Origin: a virus
Virus record (IMG/VR): IMGVR_UViG_3300042352_000719
Coordinates: 1-32,587 of that record
Reading direction: 5' to 3' (one strand)
DNA length: 32,587 nucleotides
Position 1 is the first letter of the stretch. Each line of letters begins with the position of its first letter. A program made the position numbers and the translations under genes. The notes beneath the pieces are model-generated. The model was not told where the DNA came from and searched no databases. It was given only the letters and a program-made list of their open reading frames with translations. Below are positions 22,659 through 31,300 of the stretch, piece after piece.

Positions 22659-24160
22659 TATTTGTGATTTACAATATTAAAAGTTAATTGTTTTTTATAA
22701 GTATCTTTTTCTCCTGAAGTGTTCACTTGAATATCAACATAATATTGATTTGGTATTTTATCTCTCATATCAAACATAAAGTAATATTCATTTGGAGTTC
22801 TATTGATAGGTGTCCAATCTTGAACTAAAACTTCAGTAGTTCCCTCTTTAACGTATACTCTATAGAAAGATGAAACGTCTAACAATAATTGTTGTCCGGT
22901 ATATGCCTTTTTAATTGTCACACCAACCTTTCTAATATCCGTATTAAGAATTTGTTCATTTTGTAAAATACCGTAGAAATCAAATCCGTATTTTTGAGGT
23001 TCTCTTGATGTTGACCCAATTTGGATTCCTGCATTGTATTCTTGAAGAATAAATTGATTTTGGACATTAGGTATTGCCTGACCATTAATGGTTAAACCTG
23101 ACCATATATCATAGAATAAACAAGGTGATGGACTTCCGGTGAATCCGTTAGGTACTATAACCTCATAAACTCCTTTTGTTCTTAGACAAGTGTTTAGTGA
23201 TGACATACCATTAACAACATCACCATTTCGGTCTTCAATTCTAACAAATGGGTTTGAATCTAAATTAACAAAATCACCATTTTGATAAATGTATAAAAAT
23301 AATTTATTTTCTTGGTTCTTCAAAAATATATTTCGGTCGTCTTGAATTAAATCATTATATGTTGTTTGTAGGAATGGTTGGTAAAAAGTTTGTGTATGTC
23401 TTGAAAAGAATGCGGTACTATAACTATCGGTAAGACCTGAGATGTTTTCTATTTGAGGTAAGTAAGCGACTCCCCACCCCGTAACACCGGTTATGGTTCC
23501 GTTTAACACTCCATTAATTTCGTTAGACATATCCATGAATAAATCCTCATTACCTAATTCAAAATGTTGTTGAGCAACAATTGTTAATCCTGAATAATTT
23601 ACAACTCCTTGGTTGTTGTTATCGTAGATTCCCGGTTGAGACCAATCATTGATTGTTGTCGTTTGAAACCAGTTTGAAGGTCTTAATGAATATGCACGAC
23701 TATCCACAAAGGTTAGAGGGGTTGATGCCCCGTTTGGACTTCCTTGAGTTAAATTAAAGTTACTGTAATCATATCCGACACCTTCATCCCATGGTTGAGC
23801 ACCTCCGGTAGTTCCGGATATTTGAGGTATTCTAAATAAGATTAAATCAAATGAGGTTGCTCTTCTTCGTTCGTTAGTCATGAATGTATTTAACAATTCA
23901 TTATCAAACGAAGATGTGTTGGTCATGTTTAGTGTATGAGTCATCCCCGTAGTACATCCTGTTGATATTACTCCGGATTGGATATTTTGGCGTAGTAGAG
24001 ATAAATCTAAATCAAAGATGAATCTTGAATAACCAAAGTTGGGAACTATTAAATCAGATGCACCAAAATTTAACTCAATAACAGGGTTCCTTCCTGTATT
24101 AACATAGGAGTTTGAAATGATGGTGTTGTTTTTATCTATGTAAGACCTTAAAATTGACAT
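22658..24160 (-). CDS. Virion structural protein, unassigned
   Basis: 500 aa, beta-rich with many Asn, Gly, Thr and Ser and few Lys, typical of tail or baseplate proteins. Motifs include NPVIELNFGASDLIVPNFGY near the N-terminus, VGVTIKKAYTGQQLLLDVSS, and a C-terminal Ig-like-looking strand set (YYFMFDMRDKIPNQYYVDIQ). No enzyme motif, signal or membrane segment is visible. It has its own late-type box (24171-24182) and lies directly after the gp5-like gene, so a baseplate, wedge or short-fibre role is likely. I cannot match it to a particular T4 gene. Confidence 0.65.
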   Translation of the reverse strand: MSILRSYIDKNNTIISNSYVNTGRNPVIELNFGASDLIVPNFGYSRFIFDLDLSLLRQNIQSGVISTGCTTGMTHTLNMTNTSSFDNELLNTFMTNERRRATSFDLILFRIPQISGTTGGAQPWDEGVGYDYSNFNLTQGSPNGASTPLTFVDSRAYSLRPSNWFQTTTINDWSQPGIYDNNNQGVVNYSGLTIVAQQHFELGNEDLFMDMSNEINGVLNGTITGVTGWGVAYLPQIENISGLTDSYSTAFFSRHTQTFYQPFLQTTYNDLIQDDRNIFLKNQENKLFLYIYQNGDFVNLDSNPFVRIEDRNGDVVNGMSSLNTCLRTKGVYEVIVPNGFTGSPSPCLFYDIWSGLTINGQAIPNVQNQFILQEYNAGIQIGSTSREPQKYGFDFYGILQNEQILNTDIRKVGVTIKKAYTGQQLLLDVSSFYRVYVKEGTTEVLVQDWTPINRTPNEYYFMFDMRDKIPNQYYVDIQVNTSGEKDTYKKQLTFNIVNHK

Positions 24161-24170
24161 TTACCTTTTT

Positions 24171-24182
24171 AATTATAAATAT
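24171..24182 (-). promoter_or_regulatory. Candidate late promoter, minus strand, 22 nt before ATG
   Basis: On the minus strand ATATTTATAATT, a full consensus match in the 21-bp gap between the gp5-like stop and the ATG at 24160. That the same strand orientation is kept for a minus-strand gene supports a directional signal. Confidence 0.65.
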
Positions 24183-25699
24183 CAATTAAGTCGAATATTT
24201 GTATTAAGTATTTTAGTATATGCATTTTGCATCTCAGTTAGGATATTACCGACCGTAGAACCATCCTGAGTTTTAGGTACTGGTGGTAATCCTGGATACG
24301 CGTGAGTGTGACTTACTAAGAATCTAACAACCAATCCCATTAGTTCTAAAAGTTCTTCTCCTCTAACCATACTTGAAGTATTTGGTTCGATATCATCGGC
24401 AAATTTTTCAGTACTAATACCGTATAATGTATTGTCAAAATTAATTTTTTGTTTACCCGGAATCTGTGACTGATGTGATAATAAATAAAGTATATCAGAA
24501 CCAAGTGCACCATAGGTTGATTCGGTATTAACATAAGTGCTTTGAGGAACTACTTTTTTAACGGGAACTAAAGGAGTTCGTAACGTTACTTTACCTTTTA
24601 CATATATGAATCCATAACCACCCGGGTCAGCAGAATTTAATTTAATCCCTTTATAAATTTCGGAAAGATTTACGGTCTCAACACCCGACGATGAATTAAT
24701 TATATTATACATCGGATTTGAAGGTCTAAAAAATATTGGAAAATTAGGGTCCTGAGCGTTTGGAGTAAATGTTACAACTCCACCAATTGAAGGACTTTTA
24801 TCGTTACATTTTTTAATAAACGCATTAATAAATTTAATTACTTCGGCTTTTGATAATAAATTAAAATCTTGTACGGTAATTAATTGTTTTAAGTTTTCAT
24901 TTACTAAACTACCAACTGTTAGGTTATTAGTGTTAACAGACAAGTCTGATTTTAATTGGTATAAATAAACAGACCCTCCAAATTTGTCCTGAGTATTTTC
25001 AGGATTATTGACAACCCATTCGATTAAATATTTAGTTAAAAGAACATTTTCTTTAAGTTCAAAATAAGTTTTAGGTGATAAAGTTTGTTTAACACTATTA
25101 AATTTTGTTAATTGTAAAAATCCTCGTTTTGTATTTGCGGTTGGTACTACATTAGGTTGTAATAAATCACCCATAAATTTACCTGCTCTTAATAATACCT
25201 CATCTTGTTTAACAATTAAATCGGCACTTCCTCGACCTAAAATAGCGTTATCTCCCGGTTGTGGGAATACACCTTCGTGGATTCCGTTATCGGTGTAAGT
25301 ACCATTTTGATTTTTTAATGGTCTTGGATTTTGAATTTGAAATCCTGTTCCGGTAAATTTGTTTGCACCAAAATTAAATTCTTTAAATGTTGCGGTAGGA
25401 CTTGAGAAATTATTTTGAACGTAATACTGATTTTGATATTTAAAATCAGAGTTTAAGAACATTACTTGAATTAATTCATCAACTTTTGGTACTTGATAAA
25501 TAAAATAAGGTAATAATGAATTAAATACCAATGGGTCTCTTGATGTCCATGGGTCTTTTTCAGGATTCCATTTTGGGCTATCAACACTTTTAAGAATGTC
25601 TTCATAATTGTCCGTAACAATTCTTGCTCTAACTCTTCCAAGCATTAGAGGGTCTTGATTATCTAAAACAATACACTGATAAAATATAGAATCACTCAT
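24182..25699 (-). CDS. Baseplate hub/spike protein (gp5 OB-fold type)
   Basis: 505 aa. The N-terminal OB-fold signature of gp5/VgrG-type hubs is visible: CIVLDNQDPLMLGRVRARIV (residues 9-28), followed by WTSRDPLVFNSLLPYF and PKVDELIQVMF. A second block (PQPGDNAILGRGSADLIVKQ, DEVLLRAGKF) fits the same family, and the C-terminus contains SHTHAYPGLPPVP (about 466-478). T4 gp5 (575 aa) has a lysozyme domain after the OB fold; none of its catalytic motifs is seen here, so cell-wall digestion must come from elsewhere. The role is the central baseplate hub to which the spike attaches. It overlaps the upstream small gene by 1 nt. Confidence 0.82.
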   Translation of the reverse strand: MSDSIFYQCIVLDNQDPLMLGRVRARIVTDNYEDILKSVDSPKWNPEKDPWTSRDPLVFNSLLPYFIYQVPKVDELIQVMFLNSDFKYQNQYYVQNNFSSPTATFKEFNFGANKFTGTGFQIQNPRPLKNQNGTYTDNGIHEGVFPQPGDNAILGRGSADLIVKQDEVLLRAGKFMGDLLQPNVVPTANTKRGFLQLTKFNSVKQTLSPKTYFELKENVLLTKYLIEWVVNNPENTQDKFGGSVYLYQLKSDLSVNTNNLTVGSLVNENLKQLITVQDFNLLSKAEVIKFINAFIKKCNDKSPSIGGVVTFTPNAQDPNFPIFFRPSNPMYNIINSSSGVETVNLSEIYKGIKLNSADPGGYGFIYVKGKVTLRTPLVPVKKVVPQSTYVNTESTYGALGSDILYLLSHQSQIPGKQKINFDNTLYGISTEKFADDIEPNTSSMVRGEELLELMGLVVRFLVSHTHAYPGLPPVPKTQDGSTVGNILTEMQNAYTKILNTNIRLN

Positions 25700-25905
25700 T
25701 ATTTATTTCTTTCTTGATATACTTTTAAAGTATTATTATACAATTCTTCCACCTTATCTAAATAAAGGGTCGAATCAATTATATTTTGTTTAGTACCTTC
25801 AAAATCTGAAGATAGTAAATCCATGAACTCAACCAATTTTTGGTTAGGTAAGTCTTTAAGGTTTGATTGTTCCTTAATTATATTTTCAAATTCTTCTTTT
25901 CTCAT
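25699..25905 (-). CDS. Small helical hypothetical protein in baseplate operon
   Basis: 68 aa from the ATG at 25905. This start is preferred to one at 25989 because the latter would lie 83 nt inside the upstream gene, whereas 25905 follows its stop codon directly (TAATATG). The protein is helical and charged (RKEEFENIIKEQSNLKDLPN), possibly coiled-coil. The stop overlaps the next ATG by 1 nt (TAATG), implying coupled translation with the gp5-like gene. A small chaperone or wedge component of the baseplate would fit; nothing specific is seen. Confidence 0.62.
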   Translation of the reverse strand: MRKEEFENIIKEQSNLKDLPNQKLVEFMDLLSSDFEGTKQNIIDSTLYLDKVEELYNNTLKVYQERNK

Positions 25906-25906
25906 A

Positions 25907-28024
25907 TTATTGACATTTTCCCACTCCGGTTGCCGGGGTTTTAAGTACGATTTGTACCTTTTCATTTTCCGCTCTTTCAGTATCGACACCTTTATTTGAC
26001 ATTAAATTATACAACAACATTAAGTTAGGTGACCCGTCAGGTAATGTTCCGGTAGGAATACCAATGCCTTGTAATAATTCAATTGTATTAATAGTTGCTC
26101 TTTCAGGGGAGTAACCCGGTAAAAAGTCCGCCAAGTATAATAATGGTATTGGTATATCATTCTTACTAATTAATTGTTTTGGACCTAACCCATTTATTGC
26201 ATCCAACAATAATAAAATACTACTCATTAATGATTTACACTTTCTATAGTCATCAATTAATTGTGCAATAATTAATGCTAATTGGATTAGTTTTAATATA
26301 ATCGCATATTTCTTTAATCGTTGAGATTTAGTCACATCTTTTAAGATAGCAGCAACTAATAGTAAAATATCTTTCTTTAATTCTTGGAATAATACTTTTA
26401 AAAATTCATTATTGATTAATGAAATAGTGTCTATTGAGAATTTTTTATATTTTTTCAAAAAGTCCGCACCACCAGCGACAATATTACTTCCTTGGGCGGT
26501 ATTACTGTTTCCTGATTGGATTACTTCATTTACAGAAGTTACTTGTTGGTTATAGGTGTAAGTTGCACCTGATTGAACAACTGATAACAAAGTGTAAAGA
26601 GGTAACAATACTTTAGGAGATAAAACTCCTGCTGCCACGGCTAAAGGTATTTTTTGAATTATGTTCTTATCTATCGCAACGGACGCATTAAAGTTTGATG
26701 GAAGTAAAGGTGCCCATTGAGGGTTTTGTGATATAGAATTAAGAATGTTATTAATTGAATTAACTTGTTGTTCAGTTGTTTGATTATCAACATCATCTCG
26801 GAAATCTATAAGTTGTGAAACTAATGATTCACTATCTACAGGTAATTTAACGTTGTCACAATCAACAAATTCCATTACTCCGTTTTGTACATTTGTTATT
26901 TCAATGTCAATATTTCTTAAATCAACTTCAGATAATTCAAAAAAACTATCGTCTACCCCATCCAACTCGGCAATTTTTGCAGTACCACTAACATCAATTT
27001 CTTGTCTTGAATCAAAACAAAGACCTAAAACACGTTGAGCGATTAACATGAATTTAGATTGATTAGTTATTTCCCCAATACCAATTTGTGAATTAATACT
27101 AATTGCACCCGAAACTATGTTAGTTAATTGCATTCCAACATCTACAGGGTCAATTAATTTAATTGTACTGTAGTAATCAGATAAAAATTCACCAACATTA
27201 TTTACGTTATTATCTCGGTCAAGTAATAACATTCTAAAATAGTTACCGGTCACACCAAAATCATTTGTTGTTGTATATTGAAAATCAAATAAATTTTGAC
27301 CTGATTTTCCTAAATAATTTTTACCATTAATTTGTGAATATGAACGACCTATGTTTTGAGTTTCCATTATTTGGTACATTTGCTTGTTCATTGGGAACGG
27401 CTTTGTACCTCCATAAGGTTTAAATATCGGACTTGCAGATGGTACTGGTTTTTCATAAAACATTTTACCAAATGGTGTGTCGGGTGAGCTTTTTAAGTTA
27501 GAGAAAAAATCTATTGATTCTACCGGAATGTAAATACCATTAATTGGTGGTAGGGTTGCAAGAGGACTTATCTGAGCACCATTTAGATTAAAACCTTGAT
27601 ATGTTTGTTCTTGAGAACACCCTAACGCTTTAATAGTTTGTTCTTTAACAATTGCAGCAATTGTTGGTTCAATTTTTACCGCAACGTCAAGAACTTTTTT
27701 CTTTATGTATGCCAAAGAGTCTGAACCATTACCCTTAGTAGTACTCAAAAAATCCAACATTTTATCTGTTGAATTTGGTGGGTCTTTTAAATATCTTTTT
27801 TGAAGGTCTTTGATTTTATCAAGTTGGGTTGCTAATTGAGCATTTGATTTAGATAAAGAACTTCCGGCATTTTTACGCAAATCTTTTTCCGATTGAGATA
27901 CTTCATTAAATGTTTGGATTGCAGCAAGTCGTCTTTGGATTTTTTCTTCAGCGTTGTTTAAATCCACCACACCTCCACCAGATGTTGTTGTTGAGTTATT
28001 TGATGTTGATAAAGAATTTTGCAT
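25907..28024 (-). CDS. Large virion structural protein, probably baseplate
   Basis: 705 aa, not matched to a named T4 protein. Residues 20-100 are coiled-coil (EEKIQRRLAAIQTFNEVSQS, then LATQLDKIKDLQKRYLKDPP). The centre is mixed alpha/beta. Residues about 540-620 contain long hydrophobic helices (DILLLVAAILKD, YAIILKLIQLALIIAQLIDD, SLMSSILLLLDAI) that could insert in a membrane or pack as a helical bundle. The C-terminus is Gly/Pro-rich. It is the first large gene of the late minus operon, ahead of the gp5-like hub; a baseplate or tail role is inferred from that. The hydrophobic bundle would also suit a protein that contacts the host membrane during injection. Confidence 0.65.
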   Translation of the reverse strand: MQNSLSTSNNSTTTSGGGVVDLNNAEEKIQRRLAAIQTFNEVSQSEKDLRKNAGSSLSKSNAQLATQLDKIKDLQKRYLKDPPNSTDKMLDFLSTTKGNGSDSLAYIKKKVLDVAVKIEPTIAAIVKEQTIKALGCSQEQTYQGFNLNGAQISPLATLPPINGIYIPVESIDFFSNLKSSPDTPFGKMFYEKPVPSASPIFKPYGGTKPFPMNKQMYQIMETQNIGRSYSQINGKNYLGKSGQNLFDFQYTTTNDFGVTGNYFRMLLLDRDNNVNNVGEFLSDYYSTIKLIDPVDVGMQLTNIVSGAISINSQIGIGEITNQSKFMLIAQRVLGLCFDSRQEIDVSGTAKIAELDGVDDSFFELSEVDLRNIDIEITNVQNGVMEFVDCDNVKLPVDSESLVSQLIDFRDDVDNQTTEQQVNSINNILNSISQNPQWAPLLPSNFNASVAIDKNIIQKIPLAVAAGVLSPKVLLPLYTLLSVVQSGATYTYNQQVTSVNEVIQSGNSNTAQGSNIVAGGADFLKKYKKFSIDTISLINNEFLKVLFQELKKDILLLVAAILKDVTKSQRLKKYAIILKLIQLALIIAQLIDDYRKCKSLMSSILLLLDAINGLGPKQLISKNDIPIPLLYLADFLPGYSPERATINTIELLQGIGIPTGTLPDGSPNLMLLYNLMSNKGVDTERAENEKVQIVLKTPATGVGKCQ

Positions 28025-28025
28025 C

Positions 28026-28391
28026 TTATTTCATTTTATATGTTTCTAAATCATCAGAAACATCTTTTTCAATAAGATTCTGTATTAAATCTTCATCTAA
28101 ATCTGCTAATGAAAATGATTCGGTATTATTATTAGATTTTTCCCAAATACTCGATTGTAGTTTTGACAAACTAATTTTTTTCTCAACACAATCATTAACG
28201 ATTTTTTGTTGTTTTTCAATCACTGGTCCAATAGTTACCATATCAGCAGGGTCTTTCAACATTGCTAACATTTTATTTTGGATTCTAATTGCAGTCTGTC
28301 TTTGCTCAACAAGTTCATTATAGATTTCTTGCATAAGCGATAATATAGAATCTTTAGAAAAATTAATTTCTTTTCTTGTAGGTCTTGCCAT
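28026..28391 (-). CDS. Small helical hypothetical protein, first in late operon
   Basis: 121 aa, mostly helical: SILSLMQEIYNELVEQRQTA and IRIQNKMLAMLKD, then VIEKQQKIVNDCVEKKISLS and an acidic end. No known domain is recognised. The start is set by the late-type box 12 nt upstream and by the 19-nt gap to the sigma-factor gene. Its stop is 1 nt from the next ATG, so it heads the 28391-22197 operon. A structural or assembly role is likely from position. Confidence 0.62.
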   Translation of the reverse strand: MARPTRKEINFSKDSILSLMQEIYNELVEQRQTAIRIQNKMLAMLKDPADMVTIGPVIEKQQKIVNDCVEKKISLSKLQSSIWEKSNNNTESFSLADLDEDLIQNLIEKDVSDDLETYKMK

Positions 28392-28393
28392 AC

Positions 28394-28403
28394 TAATAAA
28401 TAC
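28394..28403 (-). promoter_or_regulatory. Candidate late promoter heading the minus-strand operon
   Basis: On the minus strand GTATTTATTA, 12 nt before the ATG at 28391, in the 19-nt gap after the late sigma gene. It marks the switch from the sigma/PhoH operon to the structural operon. Confidence 0.55.
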
Positions 28404-28410
28404 TTTCCGT

Positions 28411-29157
28411 TTAGTTTTTCATCTTTACCTGAATAATTAGATAAAGTTTTTTGAATCGTTTGATAGAACTACGAATTTCTTTAGTACTTAGATTCGTCAT
28501 TTCTCTTAATGAAAGAAGAATGACATTTTTATTAAACTTATTATTATCTGCACCTGAGAATATTTCCTCATAATTGTCAAACAAATCAATTAAAGCGTAA
28601 CCTAATTTTTTTTCATTATCATTTAACGATTCCCGTTCAATAAATTCTTTTAATTCTTTGAGATATTCATTGATGATAACATGGCTCTCAACCACATCAT
28701 CATCAATTCTATAAATCATATCAGGTCTTTCTTCAATACTTGCGGAAATATCTTCGTAAGATACTTTTCTATTTGTTTCTTTTTGGTCTTTAATGATTTG
28801 ACCCATTAAATAATTTTTACAAATAGTTCCAAAATATGAATATGCCTTCTTTTCTTTTGCCGGTTTGAATTTATCAACTTTGGTCATCAAAAAAGAATGT
28901 GTGTCGGTATGAATTTCAACAAAATTCATATCCTTACGATATAATTTGTATCGTCTAATAATAGAAGATATCATTTTATCAAGAGGAGCTCTTAAAAATT
29001 CATTATAAATTTTATTTTTTTCCTCAAAAGTTTCGGCAATTAAAAAATTTCTTACAGCTAATTCTTCTCTTTCCGCAAAATAATTTAAGTTAACGGTTTT
29101 CCTACCTCTTTTTTTTGATAAAACATCTTCTGTTGACGCAGATAGAGTTTCTTGCAT
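28411..29157 (-). CDS. Late-transcription sigma factor (gp55-like)
   Basis: 248 aa (T4 gp55 is 185). gp55 replaces the host sigma on RNA polymerase and recognises the late -10-like box. Residues about 53-125 show the sigma region 2 pattern: FLRAPLDKMISSIIRRYKLY, FVEIHTDTHSFLMTKVDKFK and KKAYSYFGTICKNYLMGQII, which resemble gp55-type factors more than host sigma70. The C-terminal part (about 175-248) is helical and basic. There is no full region 4, as expected for gp55. The gene directly precedes a late-type box. It is the obvious reader of the (A/G)TATTTATAAT motif found throughout the window (inference). Confidence 0.82.
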   Translation of the reverse strand: MQETLSASTEDVLSKKRGRKTVNLNYFAEREELAVRNFLIAETFEEKNKIYNEFLRAPLDKMISSIIRRYKLYRKDMNFVEIHTDTHSFLMTKVDKFKPAKEKKAYSYFGTICKNYLMGQIIKDQKETNRKVSYEDISASIEERPDMIYRIDDDVVESHVIINEYLKELKEFIERESLNDNEKKLGYALIDLFDNYEEIFSGADNNKFNKNVILLSLREMTNLSTKEIRSSIKRFKKLYLIIQVKMKN

Positions 29158-29964
29158 TTACTCATTTGATAGTTCATATTTTATGGCTCTATCCTCAACG
29201 AAGAAATATTCTCGTTTTGCAGTTTGAATCCAAAACTTAACCTCATCCTCTGTCATTACAGACTCTCCAAACTTATAATTCCAAAATATTGAACCTTCCC
29301 TCATATTAGTATGTTTATAACCAAGTTTAGGGATGGTCATAATTGAGACTGAATTATACGTTAACCTTAATAAAAATTCGTAAATAAATGTCAATTTAAT
29401 TGATGATTTGAAACCACCAAAATCTTCAATAATTTCTTTTTTAAATACCGAACCGGCAGTTTGAAAATTCTGATAATTTTGTAATGTATCATTAGTTAAA
29501 AATCCAACTTCTTGAGAGAAGTTAGCTGCAAATGTTGCCTCATTTGTGAAACCAGCAAAGACACCTTTTTCATCTGTTTCTACAACTACTGGTAAAAACA
29601 TCTGTATTTCAGGATACGCCTCACTATAAGTTTTAACATTTTTAAACCAAATTGATGAATATTCATCATCAAATTCAAACAATGAAACCCATTTACCCTT
29701 AGCGTTTTTAATACCGTGATTAACTTGGTCCATATAACTCGGGTCTTTATCCCAAAGTAATTTATTAACTGATAATTCCCCAAAATCATATCCATTTAAA
29801 TAAGAGACCAATGACTCTTCCGGAGTGTGTATGATAATTAATTCTTCAATACCAACTTGTTGGTTTTTAATAGACTCAATTGCTTTGTTAAAATAATTTT
29901 CAAAATCTTTTGATTTTGAAGATTTGATTGGTAATATAATTGAAAGTGATAATTTGTTTTCCAT
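29158..29964 (-). CDS. Glycosyltransferase, GT2-like (GT-A fold)
   Basis: 268 aa. The start LSLSIILPIKSS is the first strand of a GT-A nucleotide-sugar binding fold. DQVNHGIKNAKGKWVSLFEFDDE (in parts: DQVNHGIKNAKGKW, SLFEFDDE, residues 79-101) gives the AKGKWV-FxDDD element with Asp99/Asp100 as the metal/sugar-nucleotide site. FQTAGSVFKKEIIEDFGGF is the acceptor-side motif typical of GT2 enzymes. Sugar and acceptor are not predictable. It sits between the GT-B enzyme and the sigma factor with 0-2 nt gaps. Possible targets are virion proteins, such as the Thr-Pro protein, or host glycans. Confidence 0.78.
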   Translation of the reverse strand: MENKLSLSIILPIKSSKSKDFENYFNKAIESIKNQQVGIEELIIIHTPEESLVSYLNGYDFGELSVNKLLWDKDPSYMDQVNHGIKNAKGKWVSLFEFDDEYSSIWFKNVKTYSEAYPEIQMFLPVVVETDEKGVFAGFTNEATFAANFSQEVGFLTNDTLQNYQNFQTAGSVFKKEIIEDFGGFKSSIKLTFIYEFLLRLTYNSVSIMTIPKLGYKHTNMREGSIFWNYKFGESVMTEDEVKFWIQTAKREYFFVEDRAIKYELSNE

Positions 29965-29965
29965 A

Positions 29966-31018
29966 TTATTCTTCTGTTTTTGTAATTTGTTGTTCGAACG
30001 CGTCAGCTCTTGTGTTTAAGTAATCTTCAAATAAGGTAACTACAGTTGATTCGAATTTTTGTTTATCTGAAAATTGTTCTGAGGTTTTTTTCATTTCTTC
30101 ATAAACTTCAGGTTTAATATTATCTTCTAGCCAATTTTGAATAAAATCTGCAACAATATCCGCAAGTAACGTTTGGTCTGTTATCCATATTCCATTTTCT
30201 TCATTCATCCAACTAGGTGGTAAATTAGGTACTTTACCGATAACAGGGACATTACATTTCATTGATTCTAATGGGAATGTTCCAAAACCACTTTCGTTAT
30301 CAACCCAAACACTTACAAAACAATCCTTAAGAGAATTTGCAAATTCTGTTTCAGATAAACCTCGTAAATCTCTAAAGGTAAACCAACGATATTGTGGGAA
30401 TTTCAAATAGAACGTTTTAATTAAATTAACTGCGTCGCTTTGGTCTTTAGTATGAATACCAATAATTGGCATTGGTGGTAAAGATTTAGGTTCAAACGAC
30501 TCACTAATATAAGGTTCAATAATATCAAAAGAGCAATTTCTCATAACTTTCTCAATATATTCTTTTTGTTTGTTATTGGTTGTGATGCATTTCATAAAAC
30601 CAAATTGTGCCCAAGTTTGACCTGGTTGTAACGTTTCCAACATATACGCATAAGATTGTGTTAATACAATTTTAGCACACGGTAATTGTTTTACTTGGTC
30701 CATAACATAACCAAATACTTCAGGTATAACTAAAAAGTCTTCAGGAGATATTTCTAAGTTTTGACCTTCAATGGCTTTATGAGGTAACTCCATATATTCT
30801 TCACTTAACCATGCAATAACACCTGCGTAATCGGCCTTTTCATGAAGTATGATTGGGTTAAACCCATTGTCTTTTAATGTTTTACCCATTTGATACATAT
30901 AACGGACAGAAGCTCTTGCATTACCTTTAGTGTCTTGAACTAATAGATAAATTCGGGCTTGTTTGTCTCTTAATGTTTGGATGGATTGTTTTACTTTTTC
31001 TTCTAACGAATTTTCCAT
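29966..31018 (-). CDS. Glycosyltransferase, GT-B fold (GT4-like)
   Basis: 350 aa. The N-terminal half has an ARIYLLVQDTKGNARASVRY strand-loop with a GKTLKDNGFNPIILHE helix-strand, as in GT-B enzymes. The C-terminal donor-binding motif is clear: VSVWVDNESGFGTFPLESMK (235-254) followed by CNVPVIGKVPNLP, equivalent to the E-x7-E element of GT4 enzymes. No membrane helix is present, so it acts in the cytoplasm. Together with the adjacent GT2-like gene it forms a two-enzyme glycosylation cassette; 1-nt gap to that gene implies coupled expression. Confidence 0.8.
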   Translation of the reverse strand: MENSLEEKVKQSIQTLRDKQARIYLLVQDTKGNARASVRYMYQMGKTLKDNGFNPIILHEKADYAGVIAWLSEEYMELPHKAIEGQNLEISPEDFLVIPEVFGYVMDQVKQLPCAKIVLTQSYAYMLETLQPGQTWAQFGFMKCITTNNKQKEYIEKVMRNCSFDIIEPYISESFEPKSLPPMPIIGIHTKDQSDAVNLIKTFYLKFPQYRWFTFRDLRGLSETEFANSLKDCFVSVWVDNESGFGTFPLESMKCNVPVIGKVPNLPPSWMNEENGIWITDQTLLADIVADFIQNWLEDNIKPEVYEEMKKTSEQFSDKQKFESTVVTLFEDYLNTRADAFEQQITKTEE

Positions 31019-31021
31019 ATT

Positions 31022-31300
31022 TTAATAGTGATTTATAAGTTTTTTATTTAATAAACTGTTGAAAGCAATTCTAAAGGGAATGCTTGTGTTTGATGATTGT
31101 TTCATACCTAAAGTTTCATCACCGTCTTCGTGTTCAGTTAATACTGTGTCCAACAACATTTTAACCAAGTCAAACTTAATAATGTTTATTTTCATTTCAG
31201 ATGTTTCACCTGACATTGACACTTCATTGTTTGGTATTCCAATATACTCCTCAACTAAGTCTAAGTCAACATAATAAGTTTCTCCTAATACATTAATCAT
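31022..31300 (-). CDS. Small hypothetical protein
   Basis: 92 aa, not recognised. It begins with a beta segment (MINVLGETYYVDLDLVEEYI), has an acidic middle and a helical end (IPFRIAFNSLLNKKLINHY). No signal, membrane segment or catalytic motif is visible. The ATG at 31300 overlaps the stop of the upstream HAD-like gene by 8 nt, so coupled translation is likely; it is followed 3 nt later by the GT-B gene. Function unknown. Confidence 0.6.
   Translation of the reverse strand: MINVLGETYYVDLDLVEEYIGIPNNEVSMSGETSEMKINIIKFDLVKMLLDTVLTEHEDGDETLGMKQSSNTSIPFRIAFNSLLNKKLINHY

Noticed and set aside
25906-25989. Longer N-terminus for the small baseplate-operon gene
   Set aside because: It lies inside the upstream coding region, and the ATG at 25905 directly follows that gene's stop codon.
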